From positions 176,700 to 240,699 of the forward strand of contig NZ_FNCV01000004.1 in assembly GCF_900100455.1 (NCBI RefSeq): a stretch of 64,000 nucleotides of DNA, in the 5' to 3' direction. The number at the start of each line of letters is the position of its first letter. Position 1 is the stretch's first letter. Source of the DNA: Roseospirillum parvum (GTDB taxonomy: Bacteria; Pseudomonadota; Alphaproteobacteria; Rhodospirillales; Rhodospirillaceae). Under the pieces are notes generated by a model, which saw nothing but the letters and a program-made list of their open reading frames with translations, did no database searches and was not told the DNA's origin. A program made the translations under genes and the position numbers. Shown here piece by piece: positions 39,170 to 46,962 of the stretch.

Positions 39170-41907
39170 CCCTGCCCGGCCCGCTGGCCAGCCTCGGCAC
39201 GCTCGGCTTCGCCCATCCCTGGCTGCTGCTCGCCCTGGCCGGGCTGCCCCTGCTGTGGTGGTTGGTCCGTCGCCTGCCGCCGGCGCCGCGCCGGGTGGTC
39301 TTCGCGCCGCTGGCCCTGCTGCGCGGCCTGAGCTCGGCCGAGGCCCCGGCCCGGCGCGCCCCGTGGTGGCTGATCGTTCTCCGCCTGCTGGTGCTGAGCC
39401 TGATCGTGGTCGGTCTGGCCGGGCCGCGCCTCGATGCCGGCGGGCCGCCGCCCCGGGCCGGGGGCGGGTTGCTGCTGGTGGTCGACAACGGCTGGGCGGC
39501 GCTCGCCGACTGGCCCGAGCGGCGCCGCATGGTGGCCCGGCTGATCGCCGAACGGGCCCCGGAGGGGCCGCTGTGGGTGCTGCCCACGGCCCCCGACGGC
39601 CAAGGCCGGCTGGCCTTGGCCGGGCCGCTGGCGCCGGCCCGGGCGCTGGACCGGCTGGTCGCCCACCCCTGGCCCACCGAGCGGGCCCGGGCCGCCGACC
39701 TGCTGGCTGGCGGCCAGTCGCCGACCGATTTGCCGGCTGATATGGCGGTGATCTGGCTCTCCGACGGTCTGGCCGGGCAGGCGGCGCCGCTGGCCGGCGC
39801 CCTGGCGGCCCTTGGTCCGGTCTCGGTGATCGCCCCGCCGCCCGGCCGGCCGCTGGCCCTGCTGGCCGGCGAGGGCGACGCGGTGGTTCTGCTGCGGCCC
39901 CGGGGCGGCCCGGCGGAGCGCCTGGAGCTGCGCCTCGCCGACTCGGCCGGGCGCACCCTCGACCGGCGGCCGCTGGCCCTCGACAGCGAGCAGCGCCGGC
40001 TGGACGTCGAGGTGGCGCCGTCGCCCCCGGTGGCGGCCCATCTGGCCACCCTGGCGGTGGCCCGACCCGGCGCCGCCGGCCCGGCCGCCCCGCCGCTGCT
40101 GCGCGACCCCTCGGCCCGGCCGCCCCGGGTCGGGCTGGTCGCCGCCGAGCTGGACCGGGCGGCCATCCCGCTGCTCGGCGAGACCTACTACCTGGAGCGC
40201 GCCCTGGCCGGGTCGGCCGAGGTGCGCTCGGGCGACCTCGCCGGGCTGCTCGAGACGGCGCCGGACGTGCTCATCCTGGCCGGCGTCGGCCATCTGGCCG
40301 AGCCGCTGGCGAGCCGGCTGGAAGACTGGATGGCCGAGGGCGGCAGCCTGATCCGCTTCGCCGGGCCGCGTCTGCTGCCCGGGCGCCCCGACCCCCTGCT
40401 GCCGGTGCCGCTGGCCGCCACCACCCGGCAGGCCGGCGGGCCGCTGACCTGGGGCGCCGCGCCGGGGCTGGCCGCCTTTCCCGAGGACGGCCCGCTGGCC
40501 GGGCTCGAGGTCGATCCCGAGGTGCGGGTGCGGACCCAGCTTCTGGCCCGCCCGGAGGGTCTGGACGGGGCCCGGGTGTGGGCCCGCCTGAGCGACGGCA
40601 CGCCGCTCATCACCGCCCGCCGGCGGGGCGCCGGGTGGCTGGTCCTGGTCCACACGGCGGCCGATCCGGGGTGGAGCGACCTGCCCCTGTCCGGCCTTTT
40701 CCCGCAGCTTCTCGAGCGGCTGGTCCGCCTGCCCGACAGCCGCCCCCCCGGCGGCGCGGTCGAGCCGCCGGGGGGGCGGCTGGCGCCGCGTCTGATCCTC
40801 ACCGCCGAGGGACGGCTGGCGGCGCCGCCGGCTTCCCTCGCCCCGCTGACTGCCGGGGCGGTCGGGCTGGGCGCCGCGCCGGGGCGGCCCCCCGGCCTGT
40901 ATGGCCCGCCCGGCGCCGGGCGGGTGGTCCAGGTGCTGCCTCCGGGCGGTGACCCGCCGCAGGCCCTGACCGAGGCGCATCTGGGCGGGCTGTCCCTGCT
41001 CCCCTGGCCCGATCGGCCGGCCGGGCGGGCGCTGGGGCCGTGGCTGTTGCTCGCCGCCGTGGCCGGTTTGCTGCTCGATGGGGCGCTGGTGCTGGTCCGG
41101 CCGGGGCGGCGGGTCGCCGTGGCTGTCCTGCTGCTGTTGGCGGCTCCCGCTGGCCCCGCCGTGGCCGAGGACGGCGCCGGATTGTCGCCGCGCGCGGTGG
41201 ACCTGGCCCTGGCCCCGCGCCTGGGCTGCCTGCCCAGCGGCGCGGCGCCGACCGACCGCCTGTGCCAGGCCGGGCTGGCCGGCCTGACCCGGGTGCTGGC
41301 CCGGCGCACGGCGGTCGAGTTGGCCGAGCCGGAACTGCTCGATCCGGCGGCCGATCCGCTGTCGCTGTTTCCGCTGCTCTACTGGCCCATCCTGGAGGCC
41401 ACGCCGACTCCGCCGCCGCCGGCCCGGGCGCGGCTCGACGACTATCTGAGGCGGGGCGGTCTGCTGATCCTCGATGCCGGGGCGGCCGACGATCCGGCGG
41501 CCGGCCGGGCCAGCCTGGGGAGGATCGGCCGGGCCCTGGCCCTGCCGCCGCTGGCCCAGGTGCCCAGGGGCCATCTGCTCGGCCGCACCTTCTACCTGTT
41601 GGACGATTTTCCCGGCCGTCTGGGCGGCGCCGGGCGGCCGTGGATCGAGGCCCGCGCGGTCGACGAGAGCGGCGGCGCGGTGAGCGCCGTGGTGGTCGGC
41701 CACGCCGACTGGGCCGGCGCCTGGGCGAGCGATGCCGAGGGTCGGCCGCTGCGGCCCCTGGTCCCCGGCGGGCCGGACCAGGGCGGACCCGAACAGCGCG
41801 AGATGGCGACCCGGGTCGGGGTCAATCTGGTGATGTACGCCCTGACCGGCACCTACAAGGCCGATCAGGTCCACCTGCCGGCCATCCTCGAACGCCTCAC
41901 CCGCTGA
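39166..41907 (+). CDS. BatA-like membrane protein with C-terminal DUF4159
   Basis: A 913-residue protein. The N-terminus is the aerotolerance BatA-type membrane domain (FAHPWLLLALAGLPLLWWLVRR, second helix near residue 65-85), then a VWA-like segment with a weak site (LLLVVDNG), a middle glutamine-amidotransferase-like fold (DVLILAGVGHLAEPL, WMAEGGSLIRF), a helix near 625-650 and a C-terminal DUF4159 domain beginning after LSPRAVDLALAPRLG and ending VNLVMYALTGTYKADQVHLP. Third gene of the MoxR operon. The complex probably acts at the cytoplasmic membrane; its client is unknown. Confidence 0.88.
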   Translation: MTLPGPLASLGTLGFAHPWLLLALAGLPLLWWLVRRLPPAPRRVVFAPLALLRGLSSAEAPARRAPWWLIVLRLLVLSLIVVGLAGPRLDAGGPPPRAGGGLLLVVDNGWAALADWPERRRMVARLIAERAPEGPLWVLPTAPDGQGRLALAGPLAPARALDRLVAHPWPTERARAADLLAGGQSPTDLPADMAVIWLSDGLAGQAAPLAGALAALGPVSVIAPPPGRPLALLAGEGDAVVLLRPRGGPAERLELRLADSAGRTLDRRPLALDSEQRRLDVEVAPSPPVAAHLATLAVARPGAAGPAAPPLLRDPSARPPRVGLVAAELDRAAIPLLGETYYLERALAGSAEVRSGDLAGLLETAPDVLILAGVGHLAEPLASRLEDWMAEGGSLIRFAGPRLLPGRPDPLLPVPLAATTRQAGGPLTWGAAPGLAAFPEDGPLAGLEVDPEVRVRTQLLARPEGLDGARVWARLSDGTPLITARRRGAGWLVLVHTAADPGWSDLPLSGLFPQLLERLVRLPDSRPPGGAVEPPGGRLAPRLILTAEGRLAAPPASLAPLTAGAVGLGAAPGRPPGLYGPPGAGRVVQVLPPGGDPPQALTEAHLGGLSLLPWPDRPAGRALGPWLLLAAVAGLLLDGALVLVRPGRRVAVAVLLLLAAPAGPAVAEDGAGLSPRAVDLALAPRLGCLPSGAAPTDRLCQAGLAGLTRVLARRTAVELAEPELLDPAADPLSLFPLLYWPILEATPTPPPPARARLDDYLRRGGLLILDAGAADDPAAGRASLGRIGRALALPPLAQVPRGHLLGRTFYLLDDFPGRLGGAGRPWIEARAVDESGGAVSAVVVGHADWAGAWASDAEGRPLRPLVPGGPDQGGPEQREMATRVGVNLVMYALTGTYKADQVHLPAILERLTR

Positions 41908-41924
41908 CCGGGTGGGGCCGGGGA

Positions 41925-42152
41925 TCAGCCGTTGTTCTCGGCGTGGCGCTGGCGGAACTCCTCGTGGCGCTCGAAGGCGTCCTCGATGTCCTTCAGGGAC
42001 TTGCGCTTTTCCAGAACGGCGCCGCCGATGCCGGACAGGTCCAGCTCCAGGGCCTGGATCAGCAGGTCGGCCACCCGGGGCTTGTCTTCCTCGATCGACA
42101 TCAGGTGGGCGATGACGATCTTGTCGCTCAGTCGGCGGTCGTATTTCAGCAT
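41925..42152 (-). CDS. Small conserved protein of unknown function (75 aa)
   Basis: A charged, probably all-helical 75-residue protein beginning MLKYDRRLSDKIVIAHLM and ending in a Glu/His/Arg-rich segment. I do not recognise a family. Codon use and composition are those of the neighbourhood, and the frame from this ATG is compact, so it is likely real. An upstream extension of the frame to 42521 has no support. It converges with the DUF4159 gene, 17 bases apart. Confidence 0.65.
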   Translation of the reverse strand: MLKYDRRLSDKIVIAHLMSIEEDKPRVADLLIQALELDLSGIGGAVLEKRKSLKDIEDAFERHEEFRQRHAENNG

Positions 42153-42553
42153 GGACGCCTTCCCTGGTGTGTCCGCCGGTCGGAAAAACCACGGCGCCTT
42201 GTTGCGCCGCTGTTTCCGTTTTACCATTTTTCTCCCGATGCTCCACAGCGGATCGCGATCAATCCGACTTGGCGACGCGCCGCGCCGTGACCGTGTCGCG
42301 CCGTTCTTCCTGACCATGGGCAGGTGGAGGCCCGCGGTCGTTCGGCTTGGCGCCGCGCGTGCCGGGATTAAAGACGCGATCCGCCCGGGGGACCTTGGTG
42401 CACGGGGTGACAGCGGCGGAAAACCCGCGCTATGCTGGGCTACCGAGCGACCGCATAACTCCCGGCCGGCATCACGCTGTTCCAGTTCAAGCCGTTCCAG
42501 TTCAAACCACGCCACCCTCAAGTAACCCCGTCAGCCGAACGACACGACAGACC
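42153..42553. other. Non-coding gap with a short direct repeat
   Basis: No gene is supported between the divergent 75-aa and 454-aa genes. A doublet GTTCCAGTTCAA occurs at about 42479 and 42494. An AT-rich stretch at 42215-42235 (TTTTACCATTTTTCTCC) may be part of the leftward promoter. Confidence 0.4.
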
Positions 42554-43918
42554 ATGGCCGAGCGCGCCCCAAGTGATGTGCGGGAAAAGCGGGTCCCCAG
42601 ACTGCGCGAGCAGGCCCAGGGCGCCTACGAGTTGCTGGTCGCCCTGCTCAGCCGGGCCGGCAGCCAGGGCATGGCGGCCGACATCGCCGCCCTGCCGACG
42701 GTCAACGACGTCATGGCCCAGCGCCCGGAGATGGTCGGCTCGCTGCTCGAGTTGGCCTGGGGCCTGCGCACCAACAAGGCCTTCGAGCCGTTCTTCCTGT
42801 CCGCCGAGACCGGTCAGGTGGTGGAGACCAAGAGCCAGCCGCTGGCCCCCTGCGGGCGCACCTTCCATCAGATCGAGATCGCCCACCTGCAGGGCGCCGC
42901 GCGGCTGTACTTCGAACGTTGCGAAATCGCCTGGGCCGAGCGCCGGGCCCGGCAAGCCCGGCAGCGCCACGCCAAGGACCGGGCCAAGGCCAAGGGCTCG
43001 CTGGGGGGGCGCCTCAGGACCGGCATGAAGGAGCTGCTCGGCGGCCAGCCGGAGTTCGACCCGCAGGAGTTCCGCGCCCAGTACCCCGGGCATGGCCTGT
43101 ACCAGCAACTGAAGCCCCACCTGAAGCGGCCCAGCCAGTTCAAGTTCATCACCGAGTATGCCCGTCTGTCGCGCGGTCAGGCGGAGCGTCTGGGGCCGCT
43201 GATCACCGCCCTGGAGGATCAGGCGGCGGTCGAGCGGCTGGCCCAGCTCAAGCCCGAGGACATCTCGCAGCTGATGGGCATCGCCCGGGCCCACGCGGCG
43301 GTGCTCCTGAAGCTGGACAACCGGGTGACCAAGCAGCGGGCCTCGGCCAAGCCGGGGGCGCGGCCGCAGAAACAGGCCCCCGAGCTGACCGAGGAGGAGG
43401 CCCGGGTGCTGGAATCCAAGGCCGGCGAGGTGTTCGTCGACCTCATCCTGCACCACATGAACGCCCTTGACGGGCTGCGCAACGCCGGCACCCAGGCGCC
43501 CACCCTGGTGCGCCGCCTGACCCCGATCTTCGGCAGCCGCACCTGGAGCCTGTTCGCCGATGCCAAGAGTCTGCAGAACGTCATCGACACCCCGGACCAC
43601 CTGCGCAAGGTGCTGGGCCCGCTGATGGCCTCGTTCACGCCCGGGATGTCGCGCATTTTCGAGCAGATCAACGATCCCGAGATCGCCAAGGACATCCTGG
43701 TCGCGGCGCGCGAGCACATCCCCGACCCGGAGCTGGTCAAGCTGTTCAACGACCCCGGGCTGGAGCCCATCTGGTCCAGCCTGCCGGCCAAGTTCAACAA
43801 CAACTATCGTTATCAGCGCGATGCCCCGGCCGATTCGGGCCTGTTGCGCAACTACGACAACCTGTCGATGGTCTGCAAGGGCATCTTCGAATCGCTGCGC
43901 CGGGGCGGCGATCCCTGA
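42554..43918 (+). CDS. Unknown 454-residue protein
   Basis: I do not recognise this protein. It looks soluble (no signal or membrane helix) and mainly helical. Residues about 127-160 are Arg/Lys-rich (ERRARQARQRHAKDRAKAK), a second basic, Pro/Lys stretch (KPGARPQKQAPE) precedes an acidic helix LTEEEARVLESKAGEVF. The C-terminal 120 residues are the best ordered (TWSLFADAKSLQNVIDTPD, FEQINDPEIAKDILVAAREH). Codon use is typical of the genome. ATG 42554 gives MAERAPSDV; the frame is open further upstream. It converges with a PAS/histidine-kinase-like gene (19 bases). Confidence 0.72.
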   Translation: MAERAPSDVREKRVPRLREQAQGAYELLVALLSRAGSQGMAADIAALPTVNDVMAQRPEMVGSLLELAWGLRTNKAFEPFFLSAETGQVVETKSQPLAPCGRTFHQIEIAHLQGAARLYFERCEIAWAERRARQARQRHAKDRAKAKGSLGGRLRTGMKELLGGQPEFDPQEFRAQYPGHGLYQQLKPHLKRPSQFKFITEYARLSRGQAERLGPLITALEDQAAVERLAQLKPEDISQLMGIARAHAAVLLKLDNRVTKQRASAKPGARPQKQAPELTEEEARVLESKAGEVFVDLILHHMNALDGLRNAGTQAPTLVRRLTPIFGSRTWSLFADAKSLQNVIDTPDHLRKVLGPLMASFTPGMSRIFEQINDPEIAKDILVAAREHIPDPELVKLFNDPGLEPIWSSLPAKFNNNYRYQRDAPADSGLLRNYDNLSMVCKGIFESLRRGGDP

Positions 43919-43937
43919 TCCCGGGGGCGCGCCCCGG

Positions 43938-45164
43938 TTACAGCACCAGCCGGGCCCGGGGCAGGGTGACCGATACCGTGGTTCCCCGGCCCTCGGTGCT
44001 GGTCAGATCAAGGTGCCCGTCGTGCAGCTCGGCGAAGCGCCGGGCCAGCGGCAGGCCGAGGCCGGAGCGCCGGCCGCCGCCGCCGTCGTCGCTGAAGGCG
44101 GCGAAGGCCACCGTCACCCGATCCAGCGCCTGCGGCGGGATGCCCACCCCGGTATCGCTGACCGACAGCACCATGTTGCCGGCCTGATCGAGCCGGGCGG
44201 CGATCTTGATGCGCCCACCGGGCGGCGTGTGGTCCAGGGCGTTGGTCAAAAGGTTGCCGAGCATGGTGCGGATCAGCCGTTCGTCGGCGAACAGCCGGGG
44301 CAGGCTGGGCGGCAGGTCGATGCCGATCTCCACCCGGCCCTCGCGGGCCCTGACGCGGACCTGCCTGAGCGCCCCGGAGAAGGCGTCGCGCAGATGGAAG
44401 CGGGCCTCGCTCAGGGCGATGCTCTGGTGCTCCAGGGTGCCCAGGGTGCTGACCCGCTCGGCCAGCTCTTTCAGGCGCAGAGCGGCGGCGTGCAGGTCCC
44501 GCGCCGCCGCCACGTAGCCGCCGGCGCCGCCGGCGCCGCCGGGGGCGTCGTCGTCGGCCGCGTCGGGCGGCGACAGCGGGCCGAAGACCTCGGAGACGAA
44601 CATCTCCGAAAAGCCCAGGATGCCGTCCAACTCGCGGCTCAGGTCCTGGCCCAGGCCGATCAGGAAGCGGGTCTTGTTGTCGTTGATCCAGTCGGCTTCC
44701 TGGCGCGCCGCGGCGTGGGCCGAGGCGGTGTCCTTCTCGGCGCTGACGTCGATGATCAGGCTGAGCACGCCCTCCACCGCGCCGCTGGCGTCGAAGTGCG
44801 GCACATGGTGGATGCGCACCCAGCGGGCGATGCCCTCGGCGTCGTTGAGGCGGGCGTCGTAGGTCATCGGCCGGCCGGCCAGCGCCGCCTGAATGCGCGG
44901 TTCCAGGCGGTGGAAGGTGTCCGGACCAAGGATGTCCGGCAGCGGGCGGCCGATCAGGTCGGCCGGCGGGTGGCCGAACCAGTCGCCGTAGGCGCGGTTG
45001 GCGAAACGGTACAGAAGGTCGGGGTCGTAGAACGACACCGGGGCCGGCAGGGCATCGAGCAGGGCGCCGAACGCGGGGTCTCCGGTGCCCGACCGGCCGG
45101 CGGCGGCCACCAGATCGCTCAGCATGTCGCCGGCGGTTCGTTCGCTTGCCGCCTGCCTGTTCAT
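43938..45164 (-). CDS. PAS domain histidine-kinase-like protein lacking the phospho-acceptor His
   Basis: A 408-residue soluble protein. PAS domain at about 32-145 (LPAPVSFYDPDLLYRFANRAY). The region that should be the HisKA dimerisation helix reads KTRFLIGLGQDLSRELDGIL, where the usual pattern is KSxFLxxxSHELRTPL: the phospho-acceptor His is Gln173. The ATPase domain looks complete: N box GNLLTNALDHT, G1 SDTGVGIP, G2 SGLGLPLARRF. So it may bind ATP but cannot autophosphorylate in the standard way. AAGGGAGAA precedes ATG 45164. No response regulator adjacent. Confidence 0.85.
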   Translation of the reverse strand: MNRQAASERTAGDMLSDLVAAAGRSGTGDPAFGALLDALPAPVSFYDPDLLYRFANRAYGDWFGHPPADLIGRPLPDILGPDTFHRLEPRIQAALAGRPMTYDARLNDAEGIARWVRIHHVPHFDASGAVEGVLSLIIDVSAEKDTASAHAAARQEADWINDNKTRFLIGLGQDLSRELDGILGFSEMFVSEVFGPLSPPDAADDDAPGGAGGAGGYVAAARDLHAAALRLKELAERVSTLGTLEHQSIALSEARFHLRDAFSGALRQVRVRAREGRVEIGIDLPPSLPRLFADERLIRTMLGNLLTNALDHTPPGGRIKIAARLDQAGNMVLSVSDTGVGIPPQALDRVTVAFAAFSDDGGGGRRSGLGLPLARRFAELHDGHLDLTSTEGRGTTVSVTLPRARLVL

Positions 45165-45555
45165 CGGGCGCCGTTCTCCCTTGCTTGCGCGGCCTTGCCT
45201 GTGCTGCCTTGCCGGGACCATCCTGCTTGGGTGCGTCCACGCCATGGACGGTGACCCACGGTGACCGGCGGCGGGGGGGCCGGTCGCCGGGCGCGACCTC
45301 GCGTCTCTTCCTGGCGTGGGTGGCGAGGCGCGGCCATCCGACCGTGTGCTGCATCGCACCTTTCCCAGGAACCATACGCCACCCGGGGGCTTCCTGCAAA
45401 GCCAGGGTTTTCCAAGGTACTGGGGAAAATGTCGGGGTTCCTGGGGGTGCCCCCGGGGGCCGGCAGCCTGTGCGGGTCCCCTGTGGGAGCCAACGCTTCC
45501 TTAACCCTGGCCGGGGCACACTGAGGCTCCCGCCGTCTGATCCGGACCGCCGCGC
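45165..45555. other. Divergent promoter region between kinase-like and EAL-like genes
   Basis: About 390 bases between the divergent starts at 45164 and 45556. No gene or clear promoter box is seen; a GC hairpin (GGGGGTGCCCCCGGGGGCC) lies near 45450. Confidence 0.4.
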
Positions 45556-46962
45556 ATGATGGGCATGAGCGCGGACGCCGGCGCCAGCAACATCGAGCGT
45601 ACCCTGCTCGATACCCTGGACCGCCTGCGCCGCAATCCCGAAGGCCGCTACGCCATTCACCTGCACCTGTCGCAGTTGCAGCCGGCCAACCGCCAGCCGG
45701 AGCGCCTGCGTCTGGTGGTGCAGTTGTTCCGGCCGCTGGAGGTTGGGCACCGCTGCCAGATCTTCCTGCTCGCCAACGGCGACATCATGGTGCTGACCTT
45801 CGACATCACCCCGGCCGAGGTGCGGCGCATGGTCGGCCGGGTGCGCGGTCTGTTCGAGGACGACCCGCTGACCTACGACCTGCCCGAGGACGGGCGCGAC
45901 CCGCTGGCCACGGTGTTCGACCTGACCACCCAGTTGAGCCAGGTCGAACAGGTGGTCGGCACCCTGTTCGAGCGCACCCAGACCCGGCGCCGCCGACCGC
46001 GCGTCCTGGGCACCGGCGGGGAGAGCCGGGAGAGCCGGCCCGAGCCCCTCGACCCGCGCCGGCTGGCCGCCCTGCAGGAGCGCCTGAACACCATCGACCT
46101 GGGGCCCTTCCTGGTCCGCCAGCCGGTGCTGGCCATCGAGGGGACGCGTCAGGCCAGTCTGGTCTTCGAGGAGATCTTCGTCGGCATCGAAGAGTTGCAG
46201 GCGGCGATCAGCCCGGACGTGCTGCTGGGCGGCGACCGCTGGCTGTTCCAGGACCTGAGCCGGCGGCTGGACCGTCTGGTGCTGATGCGTCTGGCCCGCA
46301 CCATCTCGGTGCGCGGGCCGTGGGACATCAGCCTCAACCTCAACCTGGAAAGCCTGGCCAGCCCCACCTTCGCCGACTTCTCCGCCTCGCTGGAGGCCGA
46401 CCAGCGCATCCTGGTCGAGGTGCAGAGCATCGACCTGTTCAACAACGTGGCCAGCTACCTGACGGCGCGCGACCACCTGCGCGCCAAGGGCCACGCGGTG
46501 ATTCTCGACGGCATCACCCACTCGGCGCTGCGCCTGCTCGACCTCTCCCTGCTCGACCCCGACTATCTCAAGGTGATGTGGTCGCAGACGCTGGACATCT
46601 CGGGCAACCCCCGGATGGCCGACGCGGCCCGCGCCGAGATCGAGCGCCTGGGCCCGGCGCGGGTCATCCTGGCCCGCTGCGACAGCGAGCGGGCGGTCGC
46701 CTGGGGGCTGTCGCTGGGCATCACCATGTTCCAGGGGCGCTACCCGGAAGCCATGCTCGGCGCCGCCACCATGGACGGCTGCCCGGCCCGCGAACAGTGC
46801 ACCCTGACCCAATGCGTCACCCGCCGCCGGGGGGTGGCCGGGCCGGTGCCGCTGACCTGCCCCAACCCGCCGCGCCTGCATGCCGTGACCTATTTCCGGG
46901 CCGGCGCCAGGAGCGGCGCCAGAAGCGGCGCCAGGAGCGGCGCCACCAAGGAGGCCGGCTGA
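45556..46962 (+). CDS. Degenerate EAL-like protein, first of a tandem pair
   Basis: A 468-residue soluble protein. The C-terminal half follows EAL-domain order but has lost the catalytic residues: SLNLNLESLA (for LNxS), ILVEVQSIDL (for LELTE), ILDGITHSAL (for DDFG), YLKVMWSQTL (for KID), LARCDSERAV (for AEGVET) and MFQGRYPEA (for QGY). The N-terminal half has LLANGDIMVL, which could be a worn GGDEF. It is a paralogue of the next gene; shared marks are EI[FY]V.IEEL, C-D-S and QGR. Four Cys near the C-terminus (CPAREQCTLTQC) and a repeated GARS tail (12-bp repeat). Met 1, 2 or 4 could be the start. Confidence 0.75.
   Translation: MMGMSADAGASNIERTLLDTLDRLRRNPEGRYAIHLHLSQLQPANRQPERLRLVVQLFRPLEVGHRCQIFLLANGDIMVLTFDITPAEVRRMVGRVRGLFEDDPLTYDLPEDGRDPLATVFDLTTQLSQVEQVVGTLFERTQTRRRRPRVLGTGGESRESRPEPLDPRRLAALQERLNTIDLGPFLVRQPVLAIEGTRQASLVFEEIFVGIEELQAAISPDVLLGGDRWLFQDLSRRLDRLVLMRLARTISVRGPWDISLNLNLESLASPTFADFSASLEADQRILVEVQSIDLFNNVASYLTARDHLRAKGHAVILDGITHSALRLLDLSLLDPDYLKVMWSQTLDISGNPRMADAARAEIERLGPARVILARCDSERAVAWGLSLGITMFQGRYPEAMLGAATMDGCPAREQCTLTQCVTRRRGVAGPVPLTCPNPPRLHAVTYFRAGARSGARSGARSGATKEAG

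Noticed and set aside
39004..42246. Long open frames opposite the DUF4159 gene
   Set aside because: Gln/Gly/Arg-rich low-complexity translations typical of antisense frames in GC-rich DNA.
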